A stretch of 64,000 nucleotides of DNA from Euptelea pleiosperma. Its lineage: Eukaryota > Streptophyta > Magnoliopsida > Ranunculales > Eupteleaceae. Positions 11,501 to 25,600 of the stretch are shown one piece after another. The translations under genes were made by a program, and so were the position numbers. Below the pieces are notes generated by a model that was not told where the DNA came from, did no database searches, and saw only the letters and a program-made list of their open reading frames with translations. The stretch spans positions 32,117,096 to 32,181,095 of the forward strand of contig CM068543.1 of NCBI GenBank assembly GCA_035048495.1, read 5' to 3'. Position 1 is the first letter of the stretch; each line of letters opens with the position of its first letter.

Positions 11501-14500
11501 TTTCCCTCTTCTGCAATAGACTTTAGGTTCCCCTTGAGCACCACCAGAACTACCATCAAATCTCGTAATTGGTCGATCATGCTCGACTAAGAGAGTGAGA
11601 GATGGAGGATTACCAAGAAGAGGTACATGAAGATGGACATTGGAAGAAGAAGAAAGCTCTCTTCATTACTTTTATTCTCCCCCTGAAGAGAGGTAAGGGA
11701 AAAAAAGGAAGTAAACTCGTGAAAAGTGACATCCATAAAGGTAAACCGCTTCCCAAAAGGGGGGTGGAAACACTATACCCTTTGTGAGAAGGGGAACACC
11801 CAAGAAAGGGGCACTTGAGAGCCTTAGGATTCAACTTAGTACGGTTTGGACCGGGATATGAATATAGCACACACAATCAAACACACGAGGAGGTACAGCA
11901 AATAGGGAGCAATCGGCTTTAAGGATATGATAAGGAGTTTTAAGTGCAAGATGCGTGAAGGCATACGATTAATAAGAAATGCAACAGTAAGAACAAAATC
12001 AGACCAAAAAAATTTAGGTATATTGCTACCAAGAAGGAGAAACCGGGCTACCTCCAAGAGATGGCGATTCTTCCTTTCAGCGACACCATTTCGTTGAGTG
12101 GTGTAACTATAGAAAGTTTGATGAAGAATCCCATGTTCAAATAGGTAGTGTTGAAGACTACCATACATATATTCGCCCTCATGATCAGTGTGGAGAACCT
12201 TGATTTGGGCACCAAATTATGTCTGGACCATCTTATGAAAATTTTGAAAGATGGAATACACCTCATCTTTGGTTTTCATGAGATAGATCCAGGTACACCC
12301 AGTGTGATCATCAACAAAGCTAACAAAATACCAAAAGCCAAGAGAAGAAGTAACAAGAGCAAGGCCCCAAACATCAGAATGTACAATATTATAAGGAAAT
12401 AAACTATGATTACCCCTTGAAGGATAATATGATCGACAATCTTTTAGCAAGCTCACAAGTCTCGCAATGCAGCTCTGACATACAAATAGAAGTAAACAAA
12501 GCAGGAAATAAGAGTTTCATATACTGAAAAAAGACATGACCAAGATGTGCATGCCAACACAACAAACTCTAAACTGAGTCAACTACTACTACGAGACTAC
12601 AACGTTATGGGCTCAACAGGTCCTCCATACAAGAGGTAGAGACCATTCGCCTCATGTCCAGTACGAATCGTCCTCCTCGTACCCAGGTCCTAAAAGAAGC
12701 ACAAAGAAGGGAAGAATGTAACACTACGATTCAAGTGTTGGTAACAGCACTAACAGATAACAAATTTGAAGTAAAATCTAAAACATGTAAAAGAAAGGAT
12801 AAGGAAAGTTGGAAAGAGAGATTAACAATTCCTGTCCCAACCACAGGGAATAGAGTACCATTAGCACCTTTAACTTTATCTCTTCCCGAGCAAACAGAAA
12901 AAGAAGAAAACAAGGAAGACATACCCGTCATGTGGTCGAAGGCACCTGAATCAATGACCCAGGTGGGACTGAACGATGAAGTAGACATATGATGGGTAAT
13001 GTGAATGGTAGCTAACTGAACAAATGAAGAGGTGGAAGTGGCAAAAGGACAATTAAGCTGGGCACGTAACCTCCAGAGGATTGTGATCTCGGTCGGCTGA
13101 ACTGGCATAGTGGAGGAAGAGGAGCCTTGAGTAGCCATAGGCAGAGACGACCATGTGGGTGTGTTTGGAGGTGCATCTACATGAGTCTCTATAGTGACAC
13201 TATGAGATGCAAGAGGCACTAAGCGGTTGGGGCGAGGTGGACGGCCATGCAACTCCCAACACTTGGCCTTCACATGCCCAAAACGGCCACAATATTCACA
13301 CTTGGGACTCTCTCAATCAGAGAACCTCACAGTAAAGTGATCTGAAACTGGAGCTGGTGCCATAGCACTGCGTCGGCTCTCCTCACTCTAGACATAAGAG
13401 TACACCTGCCGAGTGAGGGAAACGAGTCACGATTGAGGATCTAAATCCGAGCAACTCATACTCAGGGTTCAGCCTTGCTAGGAGCTCAAAGATCCGAGTC
13501 TCCTCTATAAGCTTACGGTGTTGATGTGCATCTTCTGTGCACAAGGGATGGAAGGAATGGTAGTGATCTAGCTCTTCCCACATACAGCAAAGAGTGGCAA
13601 GGTAATCAGAGAGAGACCTTTCCCCTTGATGGAGATGGGAGATATTCTGCCTAAGCCGAAAGGCCCTAGCCAAGTTTTTGAAAAGTTGTGTCCCAAACAT
13701 CCTTGGCTGTATGGAGAAATAAGAATCCCCTACTGATATGGAACTGCATCGAATTAAGAAGCCAGGACATGACGGTGAGGTTATTAGTCTCCCATTTCTC
13801 AAAGAAGGCATCATCCTGTGTCTTGGGCTCAACAAAAGCCCAGTGATGTATCCCAACTTTCCTCGATCACCAATGTACATCCTGGTTGCCTGAGACCATC
13901 CAACTTGACTAATGTAATCTGTAATCTGTAATTTGGGTTCTCAAACACCAACTGGGGCCCAATAGCTCCTCCGACACTGCTAAAGGTGGCTTCCGTGCTC
14001 ATTGTGGACCCTCCAGTGGCCCCTTCGGTAGACATGGCTACTCACCAAGGAACTCACAACCAAGAGAAGGAGGCTATGTACACACACAGGCCCGAGAAGT
14101 AATACAAAGTAACACTAGTGGGGCATATAACCCAAGAACATCCCAAACAAGGGTAAAGAAGAGACCAATGGGAAGATTTGAGGGGAGTTTCATATGACAG
14201 TTGGAATACCCCAATCATTGACCCTCCCATCAACACATCATAACAGGGAAACAAACACAATAGCAATAGATGAACATCCACAAGGTTTGGGACCAAAAAC
14301 AATACCCAAAAATCGCACTAAAGGGGCTGGCGATAACTATTGAGTAGAGATATGCTGACCAAATCTTCAATACCCAATGAAAAACGTCGAGGCTAGATTC
14401 AAAACTTCAGAAATTATGTAAGGGATTAAAAACAAGCAACAAATCCCCCCCAAGAAAGCCATTAACGAACCAGAACAAGCAGAGAAGTGAAATCTGATTT

Positions 14501-17500
14501 ACCATTTTTTGAGAAAAACGAGCAGAAAACCATCAGGATCGTCTCAGAAAAATTCCCAAAAATCACCCAGAAGTCCGTAAAATCATCCTCTAGCAAGTGT
14601 TATACCTCTCAGCCAACCTCGGGATGCATGTCCAGGTGGCTGCTGACGTCCATTGTACGGCTTGATGATGTCAGCACACATGTATGTGATCTCTGCTCAA
14701 ATCTCCTCCATCACCAAGCTTTGATACCAAGTTGAAAGTGATTCTAGGGTTTACAAGAGAGAAGAGAAAGAGAGAGAAAAGGAGAGCGCATGTGTAACTC
14801 ACATGACTCCAAACTTCTTATTTATGTACAAACTTTACATGGAAAAGAATATCCTTACAATATAAAAAAGGTCCCTTATAGCATAAAGGGTACTACACCC
14901 TGACAACATAGGTATAGGTATCAAAGTCTTATGCAAGTGGGGAATGTCAATTTTGGCAAACAAAGAAAATAAGATTCATGGACTCCGCTATATATATATA
15001 AAGATACAAATGGTAAATGAGATGGGATATCTTATGATTTGTATCATATACATATAGACAAGAGAATACAAGTACGTTTCTTATAGGTATTGTTGTCAGG
15101 GACCTACTTGTAATATCTTATATTCTATAGGGGGGCCCTTGTAATATTGTAAAACTTCACTTAATATATATATTGGGTGAAATCGTGTAGGCTATTCTAA
15201 GCTCTACACGATTTCTCCTCTTCCCCCAATTCTCTTCTCCTCTCCTCTCTTCCATCTCTAACCCTAATCTCTTATCCTGGTTACGATCCAAGATTACAAC
15301 ATGGTATCAGAGCATGGTTATGTAACCATGACTCAATCCTAAAGGTTTGAAGAACCCTAGGGATTGTGAAATTCGATGCGAAGGGCTTTTCAAAGAAGGA
15401 GATCATCTCCCATGGATAGCCGCAGGCTTTAGAAGAGTCTGAAACCCTAGCCGCCTACTCCAAAAGGTTGGAGAAGTTCTCCCAGGCCTAGCCGCCCACT
15501 CTAGAAGCCTGGAGAAGAGCTATCAGGCATAGCAGCCCACTCCAGATGCCTGGAGAAGAGCCACCAAGCCTAGCCGCCCCTTCCAAAAGTTCAGAGAAGA
15601 CCCTCTAGACCGAGCTGCAGGTCTCAGAGGAGCCTAGAATCTCTCCCTAGTGCTACCACACCTATCCAAGAACCTTTTTAGATCTTCGGAACCATTCACA
15701 AGTTTCCCGCGGGTGGTTTTTTCTCCCATAGAAAATCTATAAAGGAGTTGTTCCAAAAAAGTCTGAAAAAATAAAAAAGAAGGTGATTTGCACCTCCACA
15801 GCAGCAGTTCGGGTGATTTCTTATCAGTCCAAGTTGCTCTATTCCTCAGAAAAGTCTTCTCTACTACCATGAGTATATCTGAGGAGTCATCTTCTGCCAA
15901 GTCAGAGATCATTGTTGCCCCACCCAGTTTGGGAAGTCATGGTGATCACAGCCCGGGCTACAGATCACTACGGTGAAACTCGACGGGACCAACTACCTCG
16001 CATGGTCTCAATCTGCCAAGATGTACATCACCGAACGAGGCAAAGCCGGCTATATCACTGGACGCGTCACTGCACCTGATTCCTCCAATGCCACGTTTGA
16101 GAAGTGGGAAGCGGAAAACTCGATGGTCACTTCATGGCTGCTTCACTCCATGCATCCATCGATCAACACAGGCTTCCTCTTCTCCCGACTGCAAAGGATA
16201 TATGGGACACTGCATCTCAGACCTACTCCCAAGATAGGAATTTTGCCAGGATGTATGAACTTCAGCAAGAGATAGCACATCTGAAGCAAGGTGATCTTCC
16301 TTTGGAATCATACTATGCTGCGTTATGCAGCAAGTGGGAAGAGGTAGATCACTACCAGACCTACACCCCTTCATGTACCAAGGATGCTACAGAGTTCCGA
16401 AAGATGATTGTACGCGGTCGCATATTCGAGTTTCTTAGCGGCTTGAACCAAAGCTATGAGCAGGTTTGAGCCAACATCTTGGGCAGAGATCCACCGCTGT
16501 CAACCATTGCACAGGTCTACTCCTACATCCAGAGCGAGGACAGTAGGAGGAGAGCCATGGGCTCTAAGACAGATTTTGATGTTCCTTTATCTGAGAAGTC
16601 TGTCTCGGCCACTCAGAAATTGAGCAAACCCACATCCAAGAAGGATGGGGATCTTGATGATCGTGATTGACTCAGATGTGATTTCAGTGGCAAGCGTCGC
16701 CACACTCGGGAGACCTGCTGGAGTCTTCATGGTCGTCCCGCACAGTTCTCTGGGAGGAAGCAAGGCTCCTCAAAGAAGCCCTCTGGTAGCAAACATGGAA
16801 CCTCAGCCGCTCATGCCACCAGTCAAGATTCATCTGATGTGACCCCTTCCTCTAGGTAGTCCAACACCTTCTCTAGCATGGACATTGACAGGCTTCGACA
16901 ATTACTTACTCAGCTTGATGGCCCTTCCCCACCTACATCATCCTTTGCTCAGACAGGTACATCCCATTCAGCCCACCATGTGTCTACGGCACCCATTGGT
17001 CCTTTCTGGATCATTGATTCTGGTGCCTCCGATCATATGACTGGTATGCCATCCCTTTTCTCCACCTATAATATCTGTTCGGGTAAAGACAAGGTCCGCG
17101 TGGCTGATGGCACCTTCTCCTCTATCTCAGGGAAGGGCACTATCTCTGCCACACCTACTTTGTCTTTATCCTCTGTACTTCATGTTCTTAAATTCACCAC
17201 TAACCTGCTTTCTGTTAGCCATCTTACTAAGAGCCTAAACTGCAGTGTTACCTTTTTTCCTACTCATTGTGTTTTTCAGGACTTAGAGACGAGGTGGATG
17301 ATTGGCAGTGGTCGTGAGGATGGTGGATTGTACCTGCTCGATAGCCAGCCGACTTCATATTCTGTTGCACATCAGTCTAGTGCCAATGTCAGTAGTTCTA
17401 GCGTTAATAAAGACCTGTTAATGCGATGGCATAACAGGCTAGGTCATTTACCGCTTTCAGTCATGAAGAGTCTGTTACCTCAGTTTTGCGTCTATTCTAT

Positions 17501-19573
17501 TTTTTGAGTTCAACTGTGAAACTTGTGTAGTTGCAAAACAATGTCGGGTGTCTTTTCCGACCAATAATAAAAAAAGTACGTTTCCTTTACAGCTTGTGCA
17601 CTCTAATGTTTGGGGACCCAATCCCACCACTTCTATATTTGGTTTTCGCTACTTTGTGGTTTTTATGGATGACTACAGTCGTTACACTTGGATCTACCTT
17701 ATGAAATCAAAAAATGAGGTGCATACTATCTTTCAGACCTTCCATAAAATGGTGTGCAATCAATTGGGCACCACCCTAAAAGTCCTACGCACTAACAATG
17801 GGGGGGAATACATGTATTGTTGCCTTGCCTCCTACTTTGAGGAGCATGGAATTCTTCATCAGACTTCGTGTGCCGATACACCTCAATAAAATGGGACCGC
17901 TGAGCGAAAGCATCGCCATGTCCCGAAGGTTGCTAGGGCACTTCTTCTTGGTACTAGGGTACCCAAGGGTTATTGGGCTGACATAGTGTTGACGGCATCC
18001 TACTTGATAAATCGGATGCCCTCTCGTGTCTTGGGGTCGAAGTCTCCCCTTTCACTCCTGTTTCCTTCCTGTCCTATGTTCTCTATTCCACCTAAAGTCT
18101 TTGGTTGTGTTTGCTATGTTCACGCCCATCACAGGAAGGACAAGTTAGATCCGAAAGCCGTTCGCTGTGTGTTCCTTGGCTATTCATCCACTCAGAAGGG
18201 ATATCGGTGTATCCATCCCTCTACCCGTTGTCGGTTTGTTTCTCTAGATGTTACCTTCTTTGAGAGTCTTCATTTCTTCTCAGTTGATCGGACTTCTCTT
18301 CAGGGGGAGCTTGGGAGTATTGACGAGAGTCCGATACCTCTACAGGGGGAGATTCCTCAACCAGTACCCCTTGATTTGCCTGATGAGTCTCCTGTACCCT
18401 TGTCCTCATCTCCTACTGACATTGTGCCACAGGATCCACAGCTGAAGACATATGTCAGACAACATCAAAAAGAGAAACAGTCCACCATCCAAGCTCACTG
18501 CCAAGAAATCCAACTCGATCCAGGTAATCGTGTCCTCAGTGATCCTCATGACGATATTTCTGTTGCTACTACTATCCTTCCCATAGACACTAATGTACCT
18601 ATTGCTCATCGGAAGGGTGTTCGGAACTGTGTTACCAAGAACCCTATCTCTCACTTTGTTTCCTATCAACAGCTCTCACCATCCTCCAGGGCATTTGCTA
18701 CTTCCCTATCCAGTGTCGCTCTGCCATCCGGTGTCTCAGATGCCCTCAGCCAGCCTCAGTGGAAAACAGCCATACTAGAGGAGATGATAGCTCTAGAAAA
18801 GAATGGTACTTGGGATTTGGTTCAATTGCCTAGAGGAAAGAAACCCGTGGGGTGCAAGTGAGTATATACAGTGAAATACAAAGCAGATGGAAGTATCGAC
18901 AGATACAAGGCCCGTCTCGTTGCAAAAGGGTACACACAGACTTATGGGATTGACTACCAAGAGACGTTTGCTCCTGTGGCCAAGATGAACTCAGTTCGAG
19001 TTCTATTATCTCTCGCGGCAAATTTTTTTTGGTCCGTTTAGAAGAATCCATGCAACATAGAAAATTAAATATTAGTGTCCTCTGATGGGAATAAAAACCC
19101 TTAAAAGAAAAGTCTTTGCATAACCATCAGGAACACATGAAAGTATTCTTCTATGTCTTCGTCTCGGTCAAGGTCTTGGTATCTTCAGACGCTAAGACTA
19201 AAACATCTCAGACGATACAGACATCTAGGGCCAAGACATTGTGAGACACAGTAAACCTTTGAAAAAATTCTAAAACAATGCTTTAAAAATCAGAAAAAAT
19301 ACAAAATACATAATTGTGCAATTCGGAAAAATAAGACATTTATACAACAAGTAAAGTCCAATCTATTGCTTTGTCAAGTATATTATTTACTTAAAGATCT
19401 AAAAATAAAAAATTAAGAGATTACATGGTTTAGACATATTTACAAGAAAATTAAAAAAATACAAGAAGTATTTTTATTTGCTTAAATAATACAATGAAAA
19501 ATCTGAAATAAACACACAACATTATTAATTAGTCTAACACATTCAGATATATGTGTAAGATGATCTTTACAAG

Positions 19574-19626
<53 letters not shown>

Positions 19627-22600
19627 CCTTAAAAAGTTCAAAATTAGCATCCCAAGTTCTTCCAATAATCTTCTCAAAAACCCAAAGATCCAGTCAATCA
19701 TCCATGAATCTTTGAGTTTCTAAACTATTTTAAAGGGATTGTGTACCTTGGAAAAGAAACTCTCCAATTTCGACCCCACTCTATGGTAAGCTAAATGGGC
19801 TTCACTCTTCGTGTCTGTTGCTTGATTGCAAGACTATGGTTAGAAATAAGGACCAGCAAGGTTTCGCAACATTTGGAGGAGTATGGAGGGTATTTTTCGA
19901 GGAAGAAATGGGATTTTTTCTGCCCTCATTACCGTTTAATGAGTTTTACATGAGTATCAGACCATACAAATCACCCAAACTATTTATACCAATTCACAGC
20001 GATTCCTAATACACATATGACACATGTTTCAATCCCTGCCAAAACCGAGACATGTCGGGAATACATCTCAATCTCAGCTGAGACTTGTAACCATGTGAGA
20101 AACTATAGTATCGCAATCCTTTGAATCCATCAGTACCTTGGTCAAGATATTAAAACAATATGGCTCAGTTGTACCAAAATGTCATATATTAAATACATAA
20201 TAATTGTGTAAATTTCAGAAACTTAAAGATATATTAAAAATATTACTATATTAATTATACATAGTCATGTGGCCCGAGTCAGATTTGAGAATTGAGAAAG
20301 TCCGACAGTACTCATGCCCATACCTATGCTTGAACCCACAACCAGGTAGCATAGACAGAGAAAAATGGGAAACCTAATTCAAGAAGAACTAGGAAGTATA
20401 AAAATAGAAAACTTTATTAAAAATACCTTTGTCTTTTTGTCAAATCATAAAATAGCAAAGTTATTGCTTGGCATCTAAAGACCAATTAAGTATTTTATAG
20501 TCTGGTCACGAAACTATAACCAGATTCTCCAATTTAATACCTTATCTTTCGAAGCACAGAAAAGACTTCTTGGATTGTAAGTGCAGAAGGTGGGGCAAGT
20601 AATGATTGTGTTTGTCGGCATACTTGTGCAACATCACCTTTAAATGGAACATACCATCAATAAGTTATCCAAGAGAATAGATATGTAAAAGAAAAGATTT
20701 AAGCACAACAAATCACAAATTTTATAAAGAGAATCATTTATTCCTACCAAGATCACCCAAATTATTGTACATTTCCCTTATTTTGGACCTGTTTGTCCCA
20801 CATGCCTCTTCAAGTGCAGCTGTCACCAGACTGCCACCAATGTTCAGTTCCTGCATCATTGATTACAACATTATTATATACAGCACAAACAGTGTTCTTG
20901 TATCTGACAAAATACACACCAATAAAATACCCTAATACATACAATACAACACCCAAGCTGCCCCACCCCCCAGAAAAAGGAATAACTTTAGATAGAGTAA
21001 GAGAACAATAACCTTGTCTTCAATTAGCCAATTGTCGTTAGAGATGTACAGATGAAAAAGCAAACAGATGGTTATTATTGTGAGCTCCTCAATGTCGAGA
21101 AAGTTGAACATCATTTTATCTAAGAAACAATCATATGATATGAATGGTGCTGAAGGAAAATGGAAATAAAATGCATCTCACAGACCCATAATGCATGCAA
21201 CAATGGCTAGTTTGTATTCGAATAACTTTTCAGCTTAAGTGTTGCTTGGCCTTGATGAACTGAATAATAGAATATAAAAAGGACAGTTCAATTTTCCTAA
21301 TGAAAATTCAGCAACATCCCATATGACCCCATTATAATTAATTTGGTACTACAATATTACAAGGGAAAAAAATACAACAAACTTGTCATAAGAAAACCTC
21401 CAATGTGGAAGGGATGTTGCATCATATTGCAAGAAGTAGCTCGAATTTTGCATATTCAATTAAAAAACTTAAAAAGAGTTAAATTTTCTTCCATTAGTAC
21501 TTACTATGAACGGGAATTACTTTACTTGCGGACTTTTCATTAATTCATAGACTCTAAATAGGTCCACTTAGAATACATTGGTAAGTTTGTTTCTCATCAA
21601 TAATAAGTGCTTTCCATAACTATTTTACTGGAACTTATTAGCCTCCGGGTTTCCTAACTTTCTTACAACAAATTGGAGTGCAAATGACCTAGGGATAACA
21701 AGTCTCGATCATTGCTCAGTCATCAGTTTTACAAGTGAGAAGTTCCTCTTTTTCTTTTATTTCTTATTCTTTTGCATTTTCCTTTTCTGACCTATAGGAA
21801 AGGATATTAAAACGGGAAAGGACACAAAAGACTGTCGGTCAAGAGATGAAAAAAATTACAGATTTATAAATCTAGTATATTGTCTCATACCATAAGTCCC
21901 TCACTTTCCATTTTTACATGCTAGCTTACCTGCTCCCAACTGGGCTTCATGAATTTAACACCCAATATGAAAGATCATCATCTGACTACTGTCCTAAGGA
22001 CCTGTTTGGACAACAATTTGGATTAAACCAATTTGTCACTGTTCAATTAACTATATGCATTTTCTGAGAGGATGGAAACCACAATACTTGTCAACCACCA
22101 AAACCTGGTTTTAGAAAAATTAGGTTTTGAGTGCAGTTTCCCTAATTGGTGTTTCGAGTAGTACAATGTTATTTTCCAAAATAGCAAACAATGATGTGTG
22201 CGTGCGCAATTGGCCCTAATTTGGGTATGTCCAAACAGGCCATAAAGCTTTGACACAAACCACCAAGGAGGAGCCTAGTCCTTCAACCATTTGACGATAT
22301 GAAGCACCAATTGTATCACCCTGATTCATATAAAGAACTTTCAGTGCATTCTACTAACTGCCTACCTTTTTTTTTATGAGTATGATAAAAGAACGGGGAA
22401 AACCCGATCCGTTGAGCAAACTAACAACATCTCGAGAAAGAGCAGAGAAGTTTAACAATTCTTCCCAAACCAATTTCGCTGGAAAAAAGCCCCGGGCCCC
22501 TCAAACAAACGTGAAAGAAGAAGGATTTAACTGTGAAAATACCCTTCGGATCCCATCTCCATAGTCTCCTATCCGGTACTAATATCAACGAGGGTCCTTC

Positions 22601-25600
22601 TCCAACTCTGGACAACAAAGCTCCAATGCTATCCATCTCCTAATCATTGAGATTTCTTGTAAACCCAAAATTCCAAGATACCACCCCATCTATTGTCACA
22701 ACAGTCTTGAATCTTGGCCCCTTGGAAATCTGAAATGAGAAAAAGAGTAGGAAAAGCAAGCCACAAAGGTTCTTTCCCACACCAAAGATCCTCCCAAAGG
22801 AGCACCTTATCTCCTCTTCCTACTTTATAAAGATGGCTCGATGTGAACCTCTCTTGGATCCTCAAGATACCCTTCCACACACTAATCCCATAGAAAAATT
22901 TTGTGAAATTACCATTCCTCCCTTCCTACCAATCCCCATACTTGCCAAGGATAACTAACCGCCATAAGCTATCTTCTTCCTCCCCATACCTCCACAACCA
23001 TTTCCCAAGAAGCACTACATTCATATCCTTGAAAACCCCCTACCTCTTTCAGTTGACAAATTTTGCCCCATTCCACCAAGAGAAATTTGAAATTCTCTTG
23101 TTTCCCCTCCCTCAAAAAATCTCTCATCAATCTCTCCAAATCTTGAGCTACCCTAGCTGGAATAGAGAACAAAGAAAGAAAGTGGATGGGTAGGGTAGAG
23201 AGAGTGCTCTTGCTACGAGAAACTATTCCACCTTTCAATAAATAGTTTTTCTTCCACTTCGCCAATCTCCTCTCAAATCTTTCCAACACTGGGTCCCAAA
23301 TAGACTTGTCGTTGTACTTACCTCCTAGAGGAAGCCCAAGGAATGACGTTGACAGATTACCAACCTTACAACCGAAGCTCGATGCCAAACCCCTCAGCTT
23401 GGATATCTCTCCCACCCATACACCTCACTTGTGGCCAAATTAATCTTCAAACCCAATACTACCTCAAAACATCTCAGGATACATCTCGGATATCTCAACT
23501 GCCTATGGGAAGTATGAGTTAAGAATATTGTGCCATCTGCTAATTGAAGATGAGATATCATAGGTCCATTGCTACTAGCTCGCAAGCCTTCTAACATTCC
23601 ACCTTCCACAGCTTTGCTAATCATTCTCCCCAGAGCTTCTACCACAATAACAAACAGAAAAGGAGAAAGAGGGCTTCCTTGTCTCAAACCTCTCGTACTT
23701 CTAAAGCAGCCTACAGGAGAACCATTGACCAAAATGGAAAAAGTAGTCGCATAGCGCACCTTCATTCATTCCCTCCACTCGAGGCCAAAACCCATCCTAC
23801 CCAGCATATAATCCAAGAAATCCCAACACACATGGTCATACACCTTCTCCATATCGATCTTGCACACGATACCTCCCTTCCCCTCTCTTACTCTAGAATC
23901 GATATATTCATTTGCTATCAAGACTCCATCAAGAATTTGTCTGCCCTTCACAGAAACAACTTGGAACGGAGAGATAATAGAGCCCATCACTTCTTTCATC
24001 CTAGAGGCAAGGACTTTTGAAATGATCTTGTAAGAACTTCCAACTAAACTAATAGGACGAAAGTCTCTCAAAGAATCTAACCCTTCCTTCTTAGGAATGA
24101 GAGTAATGAACGTACTGTTAAAATTGCGATCAAGAAAAACTTCTTCCTAAAACTCCTTAACCACGCGCATGAAATCCTCTCCTACAATGTCCCAACAATA
24201 CTTGAAAAAGTAATCGATATGCCATCTGAACCTGGGCTACGGTCTCTACTAAGAGCCTTTAAAGCTCCCAAGATTTCTTCTTCTATGATTGGTTTCTCCA
24301 ACCACTCCTGCTCCTCACTGATGCTGTCAAAATGGAGTCCTTCCACCTTAGGCCTACAAACCCAAGGCTCCGAAAACAAACTAGAAAAGTAACTCACCAC
24401 ACTTTCCCTAATAAGCTCTTCCTCCTCAATCACTGCATCTTCCACCCTAAGTCTTGCTATGCTATTACTCCTTCTAACATTAGCAACTTGGTGAAAAAAC
24501 TTAAAATTCCCATCCCGTTCCTTCAACTACCTCACCCTCGATTTTTGTCTCCTACTGATCTCCAACCGCGCCCAATTGTGAAACTCTTTCTTGGCTTCCA
24601 CTCTCCTCCCCTCCCCCTCTGTTATAACTTCCCCTTCTTCCTTATCATCCAAAGAAGTTATATCCTCCAAAAGCATTCTCATCCTCTCTTCCACCCGCCC
24701 AAATACTTCTTTATTCCAACTTTCAATTTACCTTTCAAAGCTTTTAGCTTGTCTTTAAAGACAAACCATGTCTTACCCGTAACGAGAAACAACTTCCACC
24801 AATCTGCCACTTGGACATGAAAAGTAGGCTCTTCCAACCGCACATTTTCAAACCTGAATGGAGAAGGCCTTCTAATCATTAACTCACACTTTAGCAGCAC
24901 CAGATTAAGATTCCAATGCCGGTTTCGAAAGAACTACTTGGGAAACATCTGAAGATAATGCTAACCAATTGTCTGACAAAAGAAATCTGTCTAAACTACA
25001 CATAGTACTAACTATTTACTCATGTTTCATTTTATTTTCTTCTTCTTCATTCCAAAATCAAATACCAAAACCAATCACCTAACCAAAACTCTGAATCTCA
25101 AATCCTTAAGAAACTGGTGGAAGGGGGACCTTCTTCCTTTCCAACAAAGTTAGTATGAAAAAATCAAGCTTCTTCAAAATAGCATTCTTCATGTGGACTG
25201 CAATCTTAGACAAGAAGCTCACGGTGGATCAACTATTAGTAGAGGCTTGACTATTCCAATTTCCAAATATGTGTTTTTTGTGCAAAGAGTTGAAAGGGTA
25301 AAACTAGGGTTTGGTTAGAGTTACAAAGAAGAAGAGAAGAAGAAGAAAGAAGGAGAAGAGAAGGATGTCATTGTGATTAGGTCACAATGACTCCATAAAT
25401 CTTATTCATATAAGGAGGGAATTACAAAAGACTAATATACCCCTCAAAGGGAGTATTTACAGAACTACCCCTAATACATGAAATACGTATACGCTAACAC
25501 TCCCCCTCAAGTTGGTGCATAGATATCTCTCATGCCCAACTTGCATAAGCATTTGTGAAGTTGCCAACTAGAGAGACTCCTTTAGTGAAAACATCTGCTA

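Larger units (their letters stand above)
4065..14908 (-). mobile_element. copia element D, decayed, split by element C
   Basis: A full-length minus-strand Ty1/copia element in LIG6 intron 5. It is bounded by 176- and 179-bp LTRs and a perfect 5-bp target duplication, TAGGT, at 4060-4064 and 14909-14913. Without the nested element C it would be about 5.6 kb. Gene order is gag, protease, integrase, RT, RNase H, with many frameshifts and stops. It also carries a 262-bp MITE at 5082-5343. Its LTR ends and primer-binding site (TGGTATCAAAGC) are like those of element B at 25288-30862, so D and B belong to related families. Confidence 0.93.
15091..19032 (+). mobile_element. copia element E, 3'-truncated relative of element C
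   Basis: A plus-strand copy of the same family as C. It has a 5' LTR, primer-binding site, leader and gag-pol up to the first part of RT. Similarity to C stops near 19032, just after [12 protein letters not shown]. The rest of RT, RNase H and the 3' LTR are absent, and no target duplication can be checked. Confidence 0.93.

Noticed and set aside
19577..19622. AT run as a promoter or terminator
   Set aside because: Simple (AT)n microsatellite in an intron; no regulatory context.
20793..21011. 72-codon plus-strand ORF over exon 4
   Set aside because: Antisense of LIG6 exon 4 and intron; the minus-strand reading is conserved.
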